NCBI GenBank assembly: GCA_020465985.1 | Contig: JAANYP010002014.1 | Location: 1-64,000 of the forward strand | Length of the DNA stretch: 64,000 nucleotides | Direction: 5' to 3' | From: Centrapalus pauciflorus | Taxonomy: Eukaryota; Streptophyta; Magnoliopsida; Asterales; Asteraceae | Shown here: in pieces, positions 41,326 to 53,990 of the stretch | Layout of the letters: each line of letters opens with the position of its first letter | Position numbering within the stretch: the first letter of the stretch is position 1 | Notes under the pieces: model-generated | Databases searched by the model: none | What the model was told of the DNA's origin: nothing | Seen by the model: the letters and a program-made list of their open reading frames with translations, nothing else | Made by a program: the position numbers and the translations under genes

Positions 41326-41944
41326 TGATTGCTTAAACAAATCTAGGAATTAAAGAAAGAAACCCTAATCTCGATTTCCAGCAAGATGAAACCCTCAAAA
41401 TCGATAGATAATTAACCTTACTGGATTATAAGCCAACCCCCAACTTTAACAGCTTTAACACAATCAAATCTAGAAATTAGGTTATTATAAGCCTACCAAA
41501 TTCAAAAAGATCGTGAATGAAGATAATGACGAATTAGCATCACAATTCGATAGTTTGTTTGATCTTCTTTTGCTTGATTCCTTCTACTCCAGCAAGCCCC
41601 AAGGCTCATACACACACTATCAACCTTTTCCTTTTTCATGAGGCAAAATAAAGAATTGTAAATACGGTTACATGTATATATATAGTTTCTATTTTTGGCA
41701 ACCCGATACCCATATATCTGAACCTGCTATCGCATTTTCAATATTAATGTCACTTAAATCCATTTAATCTTGTGATCTCATAATTGTTAATAGTCCACTA
41801 AAATGATAACTCAGTGCCACCTATTACTTAATATCGACACGTATAAATCAACTAATCGAAATATCACTGGACCAACGGAATATTATTAAAATAATTATCC
41901 AATAAGAAAAATCCACATACCAGGCCAAACAGTGGGATGTTACA
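41326..41944 (-). repeat. 3' LTR of element F (left limit approximate)
   Basis: On minus the LTR starts TGTAACATCCCACTGTTTGG after the purine tract AAGAGGGGAGGAT (41945-41957). The end toward E is not fixed because no second copy is in the window. Confidence 0.65.
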
Positions 41945-42262
41945 AATCCTCCCCTCTTAAAGAGATTAAATCCCAAAATCTAACTCAGATTCTGCAACAG
42001 GTGGGGATACCGACTCCTCATTTCTGAATCAGGCTCTCAGGTAGCGTAGTACTATTATGATGTCACCACTAAACGAGTACCAGCTACTTCTCTTTCCTGA
42101 CAGTAATTCTCTCTGGTTATTCAGCATACCTCAGTTGTTCATCAACAACGATCTCATATAATAGCCCATTCTGATCCTCTCTGGCTAGACACGTCCTCAG
42201 ATTACTCATGTGAAAGGTACAATGAATGTCGACTAGCTCTGGAGGCAGTCTCAGTCTGTAAG
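41945..42262 (-). pseudogene. pol: Integrase C-terminus of element F
   Basis: On minus the frame starting at element 3's edge reads YRLRLPPELVDIHCTFHMSN, then LYEIVVDEQLRYAE, with stops after that. This is the typical end of gypsy integrases ('YRLELPPELSRIHNVFHVS' class). The matching upstream part (ending DQA) lies at 56103 on the other side of element 3. Confidence 0.75.
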
Positions 42263-43383
42263 TGTAGGTCTCAAAAGGTTTCCCTAGTATGTTGTTCTAA
42301 GCTGTAGAGGGGAAGGGGGTGAATACAGCTATTTAAATTTTCAACACACTTTCTCAATGTTTGTATGTATATTATCAGCAAGTGTTAATTACAAACAAGC
42401 CTGAACTGCGAAATGGTTCAAGCTGAGATGACAGAAATAACAAAGACTACTAATCTAAGACTCACTCAGACTAGTTACAATGAATACACTCATTAAGATG
42501 AACTCACTGATATTACAAGACAGACAGACAGACAGCTTGAACAAGAACAACTTGGACACACTTAACTGTTTTATTCAAGCAGACTTCGCATGCATGAAAA
42601 CACACTTCTTTTGCACGTTCTGAATATCACACTCTTAGTTCTCTCACATTCCTTAAAAGCTTCCTTTTATACTTTCACTGAGAATCCCAGTGAAGCTTCC
42701 TCATTGGATGAAGAGATAATGGAATGTATTTCCAAAAAGACAAAAATACTTTTCTGCACGTTCTGACAAAGCAGCATGTGTCTCTATATTGCAGAATCTT
42801 TGTCTTTTCCTTTTTGTCTCTGTTGCAGAAGGCTTCAACCAAAAGAGGAATGTCAACTTTAAACCTTTCATCTTCTGTTATGGCCATTTTGATATAAGAA
42901 ATGGTCTGTCACCCATTTCAAATATCCACTTTGCCTTCATGTAACAGAATAGCGTGGGCAGTCTTAGCAGCTTCTATTTTTCCACTTTGTCTTCAACTTT
43001 GTAAACTGATCTTTTGGTCCAAGACAATAGATGAGGACATGGAAACATATTCCATAAAGTGTTTAGCATGTTCACAAAAAACAGGTTCAACTCACAAAGA
43101 ACAGAACACTTAGAATTTGTCCAAGTTGCTCAACAGGTTAGAGCAGCGTAGATAGTTTATGTCCAGCCTGTTCAACAGAATAGAACAGCTTGGACAATCT
43201 GCCTTAGTTGCAACAAATGCAACAGGGTAAGCAGCTTTGACTAGTGTTGCAAATCACTTATCAGGTTTCAATAAGGCATTAACAAACCTTAAACTATACC
43301 TTCAAGTGCATCAAATAGGTTTGATTAATAATCTCCCCCTAAGATGGATAACAGCTTTGACTGAGTCTTTTTCTGCCTAACAA
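42263..43383 (-). repeat. 3' LTR of element 3 (1,121 bp)
   Basis: On minus TGTTAGGCAG...GAGACCTACA; TATA box at 42663-42671; U3 palindrome at about 43056-43112. The polypurine tract AATAGGGGGAGAT is read on minus at 43384-43396. Confidence 0.9.
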
Positions 43384-43544
43384 TCTCCCCCTATTTGCAA
43401 TAATCAATCTAAGCTGATTCTATCAAATATAACTACATATTTTGACATTACATTTGCTGAAATGAAATTGCAACATTGAAGTAAACTAAAAGATCAATTT
43501 ATATATACACTGATATTGATTGCAATCAACACATTTCACATAAG

Positions 43545-43635
43545 TACAACTGATGTACTAAAGTAAATTACAACTAATGTAAAAAGATATATTACAAATG
43601 ATGTAATAAAGTACAACTTATGTACAAAGAGAATT
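43545..43635 (-). repeat. 3' UTR array in element 3
   Basis: Four to five ACAACTGATGTA / ACAACTAATGTA / ACAAATGATGTA units, equivalent to the arrays in A and B. Confidence 0.7.
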
Positions 43636-43719
43636 TCAACAAATCGGACTGTTGATGATGGGATCAAATAATGGCAAGCCTGTCCAACTTATAGACGGTT
43701 TCCATTCTTCATCTACTCA

Positions 43720-46700
43720 GCAGTTGATGGACATTCAAGCTGTGGCCTTTCTTCAAACAATTATTCAAAGTGCTCCATGGTCTCTTCAATTTATTCTACT
43801 TCATGTCTGAGAAACACGAAGTCAGGATGCTGAAGTTCTCCTCTCTCATAGAAGCCTTTAAGCTGTACCCAGATAGCTGCTCTGCATTTTAAAAATTGCT
43901 TAAAAGAGTTGGAGGTCTAAAGGTTATGAGCTGCTTGAGGAGGCTCTTTGGAAACATATTTTCTTTGTTAAGGGGTTTGCAAAGAATTCCCCAAACTCAT
44001 GATCTTTTACGAGGTTGTCTTCCTCAGCTAAGATGTGATTTACTCCTTTGATTTCAATAGCTAAGATGCTTTGATAAATCATCATTAGGAGTTTCTTCAA
44101 GCTTTGTATCCTTCCTCTTTCTCCTGGGCTTAATCTTGGGTTCCACTACTGAGTTACCCTTAATTTGTTCTTCAGAGATCAGGCCCAGGTTTTTGACTCT
44201 CTCCATCAGCGTTTTGACATATGCCCTGATAGTCTTAGCAGTTTCAGATTTTGACTGACTCAGGGCAACTGCCAATTCAACCCATTCGCTGTACCCCATG
44301 AAAGCAACATCAACATATTCATATGCTTCCAATTCTGGACCCTCAGCACCTAGCCTGGTTAAATGAATCTTCCACTTCTTGCCTTTCTTTGAAATGGAAA
44401 CAACTTTGACAATTGTTTCCTTGGCAAGTCTTCAGTTGGCCACATCAAAGAATTTCTTCCTTGCCAAGTTGTCAAAATGTACTTGGGCTCTTGCTGAGGA
44501 GGATGCAGGCTTGGACTTGGTTACTAAGATCTGTGTACTTTGCTCTTTCTCTCCTTTTTTCTCAGTCACTGACTCTTTTGAAACTTCTATTAATTTCTTT
44601 TGTACATCCAAGGAGGGCATTTTAATCTTTTTAGCCTCCTTGGCTGCAAGGGCTCTGGCAGCTTTGGCAGAGGCTGCTTCCTTCTTCTGTCTTTCAAGGA
44701 TCTCAAGATGCTCTTATTTGAATTGATAGTAAGTCTCTAGAGGGATGCCCATATCTTTGGCTCGAGACTTGTCAAATTTGAGTTGAGGAGCTTTGAGGGA
44801 GTCAGTATCCACAGAGGCTTTTCCTTTAACCTTTGCTGCTTTGATCTGAGCAGCTTCCATTTCCTCCTCTTCTTCTTCTTCCTCAGTCTGTTCCAATATT
44901 AAGTGTCTCCTTCTGCTTGGCCTGTCCTCAGGAATGGATTCCTCCCCCTTAGATGGTGCAGGGCTTGGAGATCCAGCCTGAGTAGGCTGAGCAATTTCAG
45001 AAGTTTTGGAGACAACTGCAACAGGACCTGTTTGGGAAATACCTTCTGCTTGCCCTATTGAAGCTGATTTCTCCTTAGAGGGAGATGAAGATTCCCCCCC
45101 CCCCCAAGACTTGGTCTTCAAGGCAGATATCTTCTCCCTCTTTCAAGGAGATGGCACAGAGCCTTCAACAACAGGTCTGCCTGAACGAACAAATCCAACA
45201 GGCTGAGTGGCAGCAGTTTTGGCAGCAGGTTTGGAACCAACAAGACTATATACTAAGAAAGCCAAATTGTCCTTAACCTCTGCAAGTTGTCTAATACATG
45301 TTTGAAGAGAAGAAGAATGAGAAGTGGCAAGGGAAGACAGCTGGGAAATAGCTTACCTGTCAGATGCTGTGAACACCAAACTTTTAAGCTGTGCAAGATT
45401 CAGTTCAAGAGAATCTTGCATCTCATCAAAGTTTGAGGACACAGAATTGGACAGAGAGACCACTAAGGTATTCAGGCAGGCCAAAGTGGAGGGGAGAGTG
45501 TTTGAGCAAGTGTCAACAAGGGCTGACAGCTATTGGGAAACAGCTGACGGTGTGGACACGGAGTCCTGCTGGTTAATAAGAATTGATGAGAGGGAGGAGG
45601 ACAGTTGTTGTAGCTGTGCAGTGAGTGCAAGCATCTGAGAAGAATGATTAGCTTGGGGAGCAGGGGTTTAGGAAAGAAGTCCTGAATGAATCAAAGAACC
45701 CATGAAGCTGGGCAGACATATAGTCTGAAATGAGTGAAGGGAGGGAAGTCATAGAGTTTTCCAAAGAGCCAACTTTGTTGGTCAACACAGACAGCTGATC
45801 CTTCAAACATAGATCTTTGAGGGATGGAGGTGTATGGGTTGACTGTATAGATTGGGTGGATGGTGAGGAATGTGATGGTGATGGTGAGGATTAAGGTGTA
45901 TGAGGGTCAATAGGTGATGGTAGGGAGACTTTGGATAATATATCCATAGCCTGGGCATAAGTTAAATGGCCCAGCTTGGAAGGGTCAAAGGTCCTTCAGC
46001 AGTGACTGTATATGCATCATGAGGTGAAGGGGTAGAAGTTGGTGGCCTTTCAGATGCTGCTGGCATTGTAGCACCTTCAACAAGACCTGGGGTTGTTCCC
46101 TCAGTAGAAACTTGGTCTTTAGGCACCTCTTCATGGGGAGAGGGGATGTGCATGTCAACATCATCAGTGGTGAAACTTGATGATGGAATGTGCACTTGTG
46201 GAGCAGCCTCACCAGAGGGATGTTCTATTCCCTGTGGTTCATCAGGTTGGATTGTTGGTCCTTCAACAGCTTTTGGGTGTGGAACAGCTGCATCACCAGG
46301 AACAGAATTTTGAGACTGATCTGCTGGATAGTCTGTTCCAGCAGCTTGGGCACCTCGTGCGGACTCAGATTGTGTATGAGAAGTATGAGGGGGTGACTGT
46401 GTGGACTCAGTGTGGAGTGGAGAGGGCTCCTGTCTTTCAGTGTCTTCAGCCTGTTGAGAGGCTTGGACAGTTGATGTGGTGTTCTTTTTTTCTACAACTT
46501 GTTCCTATTGGGAGGAATCGGAGGGCCTAGGCTGACTCAGGGTGGACTCTTGTTGGAGTGAAGCCTGCTCCAAGTTCGCTGCTTGGATTGTTGGTCCTTC
46601 AACAGCTGTTGGGTGTGGAACAGCTGCATCACCAGGAACAGAAGTTTGAGGCAATCTGCTGGATGGTCTGTTCCAGCATCTTGGGCACCTCGTGCAGACT

Positions 46701-48238
46701 CAGATTGTGTATGAGAAGTTAAGGGGGTGACTGTGTGGACTCAGTGTGGAGTGGAGAGTGGCTCCTATCTTTCGATGTCTTCAGCCTGTTGAGAGTCTTG
46801 GACAGTTGATGTGGTGTTCTCTTTTTGTACAACTTGTTCCTATTGGGAGGAACCAGATGGCCTAGGCTGACTCAGGGTGGACTCTTGTTGAAGTGAAGCC
46901 TACTCCAAGTTTGCTGCACTTTCTCCCAAAATAGGAGAAGTAAAAATAGTAGGGGTTGCTTCTTTGTCAACTGACTCCTGTTGGGACGGGTCAGAGGGGC
47001 TAGTTTGGGAGTATGGTTTCTTTTTGGATAAAGATTTACGTCTGTTATAGGATTTGAGTTATGAAGTGGAGTATGAATGTTGTGGAGAAGTGATGAGAGG
47101 TTCTGTTTGGACTGGTGGTGAGACTGGGTCAGGAACAGGGAGGTCAGCCTATTCCATGGTCTCAGGTGCCACATAGCACCAGCCACAAAGGCTTCAGGTT
47201 CAACAGATGAACCAGGGTCGGGAGTCTACTCCCCCTCAGCCACTGAGGCTGATGGGGCAGACTTAGTTGTTTTAGTCTTCTTGCGGATAGACTCAACTTC
47301 AGTTTGTTTCAAGGCCCTCTTAACCAGTTTAGGTCTTGATTTGGATTTTCCCTTGGGAGCAGTCACTGGATCCACCTTCTGAGTAGAAGGTCCTTCCACT
47401 AAACCCAACAACATCCTCATTGATGTTGACAGAGGAGGTTCATTTTCAAGGACTGGGGCATAGAACACTCTATTCCCAATAACAGGGAATGCAACAGCAG
47501 TCAATAGAGGTTGAGAGTTGAACAAATGCTCACCACAGATGTGTTTGAAGATGAGGGTGAGGAACCTTGGATATCTTACAACTTCTGGTCATTGTTGTTA
47601 CTCCACCTGATTCCTTAGATTCAGAAAAATCCACCTTGCCATGTTTAGTGTAGTCTGATCCATAAACTGTAGGACTACGGGATCTCATCTCTGGTAAGCT
47701 GATCAAAAGAACAACCTTTGCTGCTCAGGCTCATCACCACTGAGTCGAAGAGGTAGCTGTAAGTAGGAGACAGATATCTTCTGAACAAAGTAACACCCAC
47801 TTTTGGTATCGTTACACCACAGAAGCGTAGCAGGATGCCCATTTGCTCATTCTTAGGTTGAGGTTTGTCGTAAGTGTCAGCCACTGGGAGATGAAGAAAT
47901 TCCCTGAGAAGAGCAGTAGTGATCTCAATGGTTTGAGTGTCATTGAGAATGGTTCCTCTGATAGTTTTGGTAGATGGGTCATAAGAACATGTGTACCAGA
48001 ACTCATAAACCATCTCCTAGTACATGACACCAGGAGAGGCAGTCATTGCGTAGTGTAGAGGATGGGCTTGAAGGAAATCCACCATAGGTTGATAACCTTT
48101 TCCCACGGAGTTTTTGGGAATGGTCAAGTTAACAATGTAGTTGGTGGGTTTGATTGTGAGTGTGGTGTTGATAGAGGGATGTTTTACTACATCATCACCA
48201 ACGAACACGGGAAAAAGGGGATTGTTTTGATAAGCCAT
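43720..48238 (-). pseudogene. Post-pol aORF of element 3, broken
   Basis: Homologous end to end with the intact aORF of B. The N-terminus MAYQNNPLFPVFVGDDVVKH starts at 48238. The frame is broken near 48014, 47675, 47530 and several later places; readable parts are 47675-48013, 47226-47525, 45962-46195, 44714-45121, 44432-44620 and 44054-44332. The Ser/Pro/Gln linker carries a 336-bp tandem duplication. A C-run near 45098-45107 and lost codons break the Lys-rich part. The C-terminal domain retains AFMGYSEWVELAVALSQSKS. The domain order is the same as in B. Confidence 0.8.
46249..46920 (-). repeat. Tandem duplication, 336-bp period, within the aORF linker
   Basis: GGATTGTTGGTCCTTCAACA begins both copies (46249 and 46585). 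Both include CAGCTGCATCACCAGGAACA and TGGGCACCTCGTGC. The copies differ at several sites, so the duplication is not recent. 336 bp is 112 codons, so frame was kept. Confidence 0.85.
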
Positions 48239-48900
48239 TTAGGAAAGTAGGAGAGATGCAGGATGTTTGGACACTTAGTCTGTTTAGGGTTTATCAGGAA
48301 GTCATGGAAGCAGTAGGAAGAAGAAGATGATGAAACAGTGACTTAGGTATTTATATGATTTGAATGTGAGCGAGTAGGAGAGGGAAAGGTTTCGGCGGTT
48401 GATTTGAAATGTTCTTAACGGAAAATAGAACGGTTTGCCATGTTAGAATGGTTGTCAGACCAACTTGACCTTTTTAACTTCTAACACACGTTAGCAAACA
48501 TTATCCGCAGGTAATTAAATTAAATAAATACGCAATTTAAGTAACTTAATTGTGAAGAAAGGTAAATAAAACTGATGTCCCAAGCTGTTGTTCAAACCTG
48601 TGATGAACAGGTTTCATCACAAACTTATCATTCTTCAAGCTGTTCATGCAACCTGTGCAGCTAGATGAGAATAGGTTTCATTGTGAAACCTGTTTAATAG
48701 TTGAACAGGTTACAAGGCATTGCCTTGTATGAGTAAGAGAGTGAACACGTCTGAGATTAAAACTTTTTTTGTCAAGCCTGTTATATGTCCAAGCTGTCCA
48801 AGTTTTCAAAAACTGGCTAAGTACAGGACAAGTAAAAAACCTGTTCTGTCCAAGCTGTTCTGTGAAATTTGAACAAGCGATCTTTAGAGCATCAATGACA
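48239..48900 (-). other. Spacer between pol and aORF of element 3
   Basis: Non-coding, with repeated AAGCTGTTC / AACAGGTT words. A TATAAATACC-type word on minus (near 48348) lies about 110 bp before the aORF start. Confidence 0.55.
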
Positions 48901-48901
48901 C

Positions 48902-49680
48902 TTAGTCACTTTTATTTAAAATACCCAGCTTGCCTACAAGGTAATTAAACTTGTTTTCATCAAGAGGTTTGGTGAAAATGTCTGCAAGCTGTTCTTCTGT
49001 GGAAATAAAGTTTACCTCCACATTACCTTTTTGGATGTGATCCCTGATAAATTGATGTCTGACTTCTATATGCTTTGTTCTGGAGTGGAATACTGGATTG
49101 TTGGAAATAGCTATGGCACTTGTATTATCACACAGAGTAGGAGTTTTCCTATATACAAGGCCACAATCCTCCAGCAGCAATTTACTCGGCTTCAGCAATA
49201 GAAGTGGAAACTGAATTCTTCTTCTTGCTACACCAACTGATCAACTTACCACCAAGGAGTTGACATCCACCTGTCGTGCTTTTTCTGCCTAGCCTGCTGC
49301 CTGCAAACTCAGCTTCTGAATAACCAATTAGTTCAAGGCTGGAGTCTTCGGGATACCAAAGACCCAAACCTGGTGTACCCTTTAGGTATATGAAGATTCT
49401 TTTTACAGCAGCTAGATGTGATTCTTTTTTAACATCTTGCAACCTAGCACATAAACAGGTAGCAAACATAATATCTGGTCTACTAGAAGTTAAATATAGC
49501 AAGCTCTCAATCATGCATCTATAAGTTGTTACTGAAACAACTTTGCCACAGGCATCAGCATCCAACTTTACATCGGTTGCCATTGGGGTTTTGATGGGAG
49601 AACTTTGATCAAATTTAAACTTTTTCAGAAGATCTAAAGTATACTTTATTTGATAAATAAAAATTCCATTTGAGGTTTGT
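48902..49680 (-). pseudogene. pol: RNase H of element 3 pol
   Basis: The piece 49182-49583 reads YRCMIESLLYLTSSRPDIMF, DVKKESHLAAVKRIFIYLKG and STTGGCQLLGGKLISWCSKK. The piece 48902-49198 reads LLLEDCGLVYRKTPTLCDNT, SRTKHIEVRHQFIRDH and EQLADIFTKPL, the standard end of copia pol. A one-base shift separates the two. The final stop is near 48902. Confidence 0.85.
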
Positions 49681-49685
49681 TTAAC

Positions 49686-50311
49686 CTATAATCCTAGAAA
49701 GAAAGTAAGTTCACCCATCATGCTCATTTCATATTTGGATTTCATGAGCAGTGAAAAGTTCTTGCAAAACTGTTCATTAGTAGAACCACATATTATGTCA
49801 TCCACATATATTTGAACAAGCATAATATCAGTTTTCACCTTCTTTATGAACAATGTGGTATCCACTTTAGCTCTGGAATAACGATTGCTCATAAGGAAAT
49901 CAGTAAGAGTGTCATACCAGGCTTTAGGGGCTTGTTTTAGACCATAGAGAGCTTTGTCCATCTTATAGACAAAACCTAGATGTAGTTCACTTTCAAAACC
50001 TGCAGCTTACCATTCAAAAATGCACTCTTGACATCCATTTGGAATACCTTCATGCTCTTGTAGGCAACATCGGCCAGAAACAAAAGAATTGCTTCCAACC
50101 TGGCCACTGGAGAAAAGGTTTCTTCATAGTCTATGCCTTCTTCTTGCCTACAACCTTGAGCAACTAGTCTAGCGTTATTTCTAATGACATGACCTTGCTC
50201 TTCCATTTTGTTTCTGAAAACCCGTTTGGTGCAAATTATAGTTTTACCTTTAGGAACAGGGACCAGCTTCCATACTTTGTTTCTCTCAAACTGATTGAGC
50301 TCCTCTTGCAT
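49686..50311 (-). pseudogene. pol: Reverse transcriptase of element 3
   Basis: Reads FERNKVWKLVPVPKGKTIIC, KARLVAQGC-like (NARLVAQGCRQEEGIDYEET), VFQMDVKSAFLNG, then after a frameshift ALYGLKQAPKAWYDTLTDFL and IYVDDIICGS. The catalytic YVDD is at 49797-49808. The two pieces are separated by a frame break near 49970. Confidence 0.9.
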
Positions 50312-50329
50312 GGCAGTGATCTAATTGGC

Positions 50330-50905
50330 ATCTTTCAGTGCATCATCTACTTTCTTTTACTCCAGCTTGGACACAAAACTAGAAAACATACAAAAGTTTC
50401 CTAAGCTGTCTCATCTTGTTTGTACCCCTTTGTTGACGTCACCAATTATTTGATCATTGGGGTGACACCTGATCCACTTAGGATCATGTTTCAATGAGGA
50501 TTCTCCTGTATCATTTTCATTTTCATCAAGTTTTGTAGAACAACTTTCAAGATTTTCAGACACACTGTTACCTTGAGCCTGTTCACCTATTGAACATGGA
50601 TCTCTATTGTTGAACACATCAGCAGAGGATTCAGGGAAATCAACATTGATTGGTTCTGGACATGGTGCATTAACTATGTCAGTACACTTATTCACACAGG
50701 GTGTATCAACATAATCATCATCATGTCCATTGTGGTCAACAGATTCCACTCTGGGTGAAGTGGAAGCTTTTGAGTCCTTTTCCTCAACATTTGAATGCAT
50801 AAGATCATCAAAGATGAACTCTCCTGAAAATGATTTAGGAACAGCTTTGGTAGAGGCATTCCTAGACTCCTTAAAGGTGAGATTGATAGATTCATTTATC
50901 ACCAT
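50330..50905 (-). pseudogene. pol: Integrase-RT linker of element 3
   Basis: An acidic, Asn/Ser-rich linker in one open frame (50411-50905) ending WIRCHPNDQIIGDVNKGVQT, the usual copia pre-RT motif. Confidence 0.75.
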
Positions 50906-51690
50906 TCTTTTGTAGTTGTATACTCTTTAGGCTTTAGAAACAGCAGAATATCCAACAAACACACCTTCATCAGCTTTGGGTTCAAATTTTGCCAGCTGAT
51001 CCCTATGATTCAGAATGAAGTAGGGACATCCAAACACATGGAAATACCTTATATTTGGTCTTCCCCCATTGATTAACTCATAAGGAGTCTTATTGAACCT
51101 TTTCCACCACTAAGGGTCTGTTTTGAGTGAAGCAGGCAGTGTTGACAGCTTCAGCCCAAAATGATGAAGGCTAACCTGATGCACATAACATGGTTCTAGC
51201 AGCTAAAATGAGAGTTCTATTTATCCTTTCAGCAACTCCATTTTGTTATGGAGTTCTTACAGCTGAAAACTTTTGGGAAATCCCTCTTTCTTCACAGAAG
51301 TCCTCAAGAGTACTATTTCTGAATTCAGTACCATGATCACTTCTATGCTGCTTGACTTGAGCAGAGTTTAGAACTTTCATCTTTTTGATGAATCCAATAA
51401 TTTCTCTGGCAGCCTCTTCTTTGGTGTTTAGGAAGATCACCCATGTAAACCTGGAGAACTTATCAACCATTACAAGAGTGTATCTTCTACCTCCTAGACT
51501 TAGGACACTGACATGCCCAAACAAGTCCATGTGGATTAAGAAGAGATGAGTACCAATAGAAAAATTATGCTTGGATTTAAAAGATGTTTTTCTCTGCTTG
51601 CCTTTCTCACAAGCTGTGCAGAGTTTATCCTTAACAAACGTTATAGAACGCAAACTTGTGCCATAACCAGTTTAGGTCTACATTACTCCT
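50906..51690 (-). pseudogene. pol: Integrase of element 3
   Basis: The zinc-binding remnant CTACEKGKQRKTSFKS is at the start. The DDE core has D in LIHMDLFGHV, D in RSDHGTEFRN and E in QNGVAERINRTL. A TAA replaces the Gln before QNG (codon CCA TAA CAA, near 51246). Further stops follow, then the C-terminal motif RYFHVFGCPYFILNHRDQLA. In an active element it inserts the DNA copy. Confidence 0.85.
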
Positions 51691-52100
51691 GAGATAAAGT
51701 AGGTTTTAGTTGTGGGATCAACAGATTTCGTGTCCACAACATATACACCTTTCTTCCTTTGTGCATATAGCACAACTTTGCCTTGGGGATCCAGTATGTA
51801 CCCTAAGTGCTCATCAAAGTTGACCATGTAGCGAGCATCACACATTTGGCTAATGCTAACAAGATTATGTTTTAGCCCAGACAAATAGGCTACTGTTTTG
51901 AATATAACAGCACCAGCTTGAAAGGTTCCATATCCTTCTGTGGATCCCTGAACATTGTCACCAAAGGTGACTTTTGGCCCCTTTTCAGGCCTGAGATCAC
52001 TCAGCAAATTTTGCAACCTGTTAAGTGGCCTGAGCAGCCGATGTCCAAGTACCAAACCTGGGATGGTTGTTTAACCTGCAGAGTGTCATGGGAAAATATT
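51691..52100 (-). pseudogene. pol: Protease and GAG-pre-integrase region of element 3
   Basis: Retropepsin start WYLDIGCSGHLTG near 52012-52053 (active-site DSG changed to DIG), then a frameshift. PKVTFGDNVQGSTEGYG, YLSGLKHNLVSISQMCD and the GVYVVD motif follow, standard for copia. Confidence 0.8.
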
Positions 52101-52175
52101 AGTTATTTTTAGGGGAACTCGTCATAAGGATGAGTTCTGCTTCTTCATCATCATTTATTATTGGACCACCAAGAT

Positions 52176-52699
52176 CTACACTAATATTTCCAATTTGGAT
52201 TGTATCAGCTTCGATACTCTCCTCAATGACCATGTTACTTCCACACTGCTGGTTTTTGCAGTGTTGGAACTAGCTGTGTCAGCAGGTCTTATGTCCTCAG
52301 TTTCAGGACAATCATTGGCCATATGAGTCATCTTCCCACATTTATAGCATTTTCTCTTTTTAGACTTTTTGGAAGAAGTAATCCTAGAAATACATAATGA
52401 AATATCTTTGTTGGACTTCTCAGCAGGTTTAGCAAACTTATTACTATTTTTAGAAGAACTAACAGTTTGAGTGGAAGACACAATAGCAACATCTTTACCC
52501 GTGTCCTCTTTCCTCTTTTTAGGAGGGCAGAGATCAAATATAGGAAGTTTAATTGGCTTTTGTCCTTCCACAGGTTTGGGAAACTTATTCCCAGCTTTCT
52601 CAGGTTGAGCAATGGCTTTACCTTTGCCTTTACTGAGATGTGATGAATGTTGCCTATCAACATAATCACTACTTCTGGTTTTAAAAGGTTTTTCTTCAT
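52176..52699 (-). pseudogene. gag: Second CCHC zinc-knuckle region of element 3
   Basis: Lys/Ser-rich region with CYKCGKMTHMANDC at 52308-52349 (CX2CX4HX4C). Together with the knuckle near 53930 this gives two knuckles flanking a coiled coil. Frame breaks occur at about 52570 and 52700. Confidence 0.75.
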
Positions 52700-52949
52700 T
52701 TATAACCAGTTTTCCACTATGATTTTAAAACTTATTTGAAATTACGACAAATTTACTTTCAACATGAGACTAACCTCTATTGAAAGGGTTAACAGGTTTC
52801 TTCCCATCAGCTTTAGATCCCGAACCTGTCTTGATGATAGGTTTAGTGTCCAAAGCTGCAGTTTGAACTTGTTTTCCCTTCTTTTATTTGTGTGAACCAG
52901 CTACACACTTAGCAGGCTGATTTGATCGAGAACACATTCCATCATCAGT

Positions 52950-53812
52950 CTTTAAAGCTTTTTCACACAAAATGTCAGTGCTTTGAGGCCTAACACACTT
53001 GTTTTTGAGAACAGCTTTCCATTTACTCTTTGAATAAAGGTACTTGGAAGCTCACCAAGAGTGGATAATTCTTTTTCCAGATTATTTATCTCAACAATTG
53101 AAACTGTTGTATCAAGATCCCCTCCAAGATAGGCTTGGATTTGAGCAGGGATCTGCTGACTGATACATTGGTTGAATTTCTGTGCTGATTGGCACCAAAA
53201 GTCAACAATCTTTTGAAGCTTTGCATGCTTTGAATCTGTCACTCTATTTTCTTCTAATATAATGGTGTTGATGTGTTTTACTTCATCAAGTTCAGTTTTC
53301 AACTTATGAAAGCTGTCCAGTACATTAATTTTTGTTTCAAGATCTATTTTTAACTTAGAGATCTCAGACTTCAAAGCATCATGCTTCTCAACAGCAGCTT
53401 TTAAATCGACAAGTAAATATTCAAACATTTTAACTTTTTCATCAGAACTGTACTCCATAAAATTTTGTACCTTATAAATCATAGTTGGGTTCCAGTTTTC
53501 CAAGCTGCTGAAAGCTTCAGTTTCAGCCAAGTCCTGTTTGAAGTTTCTTGTTGAGGGGACATCAGTGTTGCCCATCAGACAACTGTTGTCCTCTTCATCA
53601 GATGATGAATCAAACTCCTCCCAGTCACAAGTCTCAGCCATGAGTCCATTTTGCTTGTTGGAAGCCACTGAGTTTTCCAACTTTCTCAGCTTACCCATGG
53701 CCATTAGGTACTTAACCCTGTAGCCATCGTATTTATTTGTCTTGTATGGTTTGGATGAGGAGCAAACAGCTTTAGACACACAGTCAGCAGCTATATGGCT
53801 GTTTTGCCACAT
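52950..53812 (-). pseudogene. Coiled-coil segment of element 3 Gag
   Basis: A 286-codon open frame opening with the second half of a zinc knuckle (NSHIAADC) and then a Lys/Asp-rich part. From the middle on it is coiled coil (LVDLKAAVEKHDALKSEISK, FHKLKTELDEVKHINTIILE), with AQIQAYLGG near the end. It is equivalent in position to the coiled coil in element 1 and G. A one-base loss upstream puts it out of frame with gag. Confidence 0.75.
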
Positions 53813-53990
53813 TTAAAGCACTCAGCCTTAGTTTTGTCAAATGCTTTCTTTTTGAAGGCACCTGACTTCTTTGGATGAGGAGCAAACAGCTTTAGACACA
53901 CAGTCAGCAGCTATATGGCTGTTTTGCCACATTTAAAGCACTCAGCCTTAGTTTTGTCAAATGCTTTCTTTTTGAAGGCACCTGACTTCT
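53751..53990 (-). repeat. Perfect 120-bp tandem duplication across the zinc knuckle
   Basis: 53751-53870 and 53871-53990 are identical base for base as far as I can read. Each copy carries CFKCGK (53806-53820 and 53926-53940) followed by the broken TAI. The identity points to a very recent event or to an assembly duplication. Confidence 0.95.
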
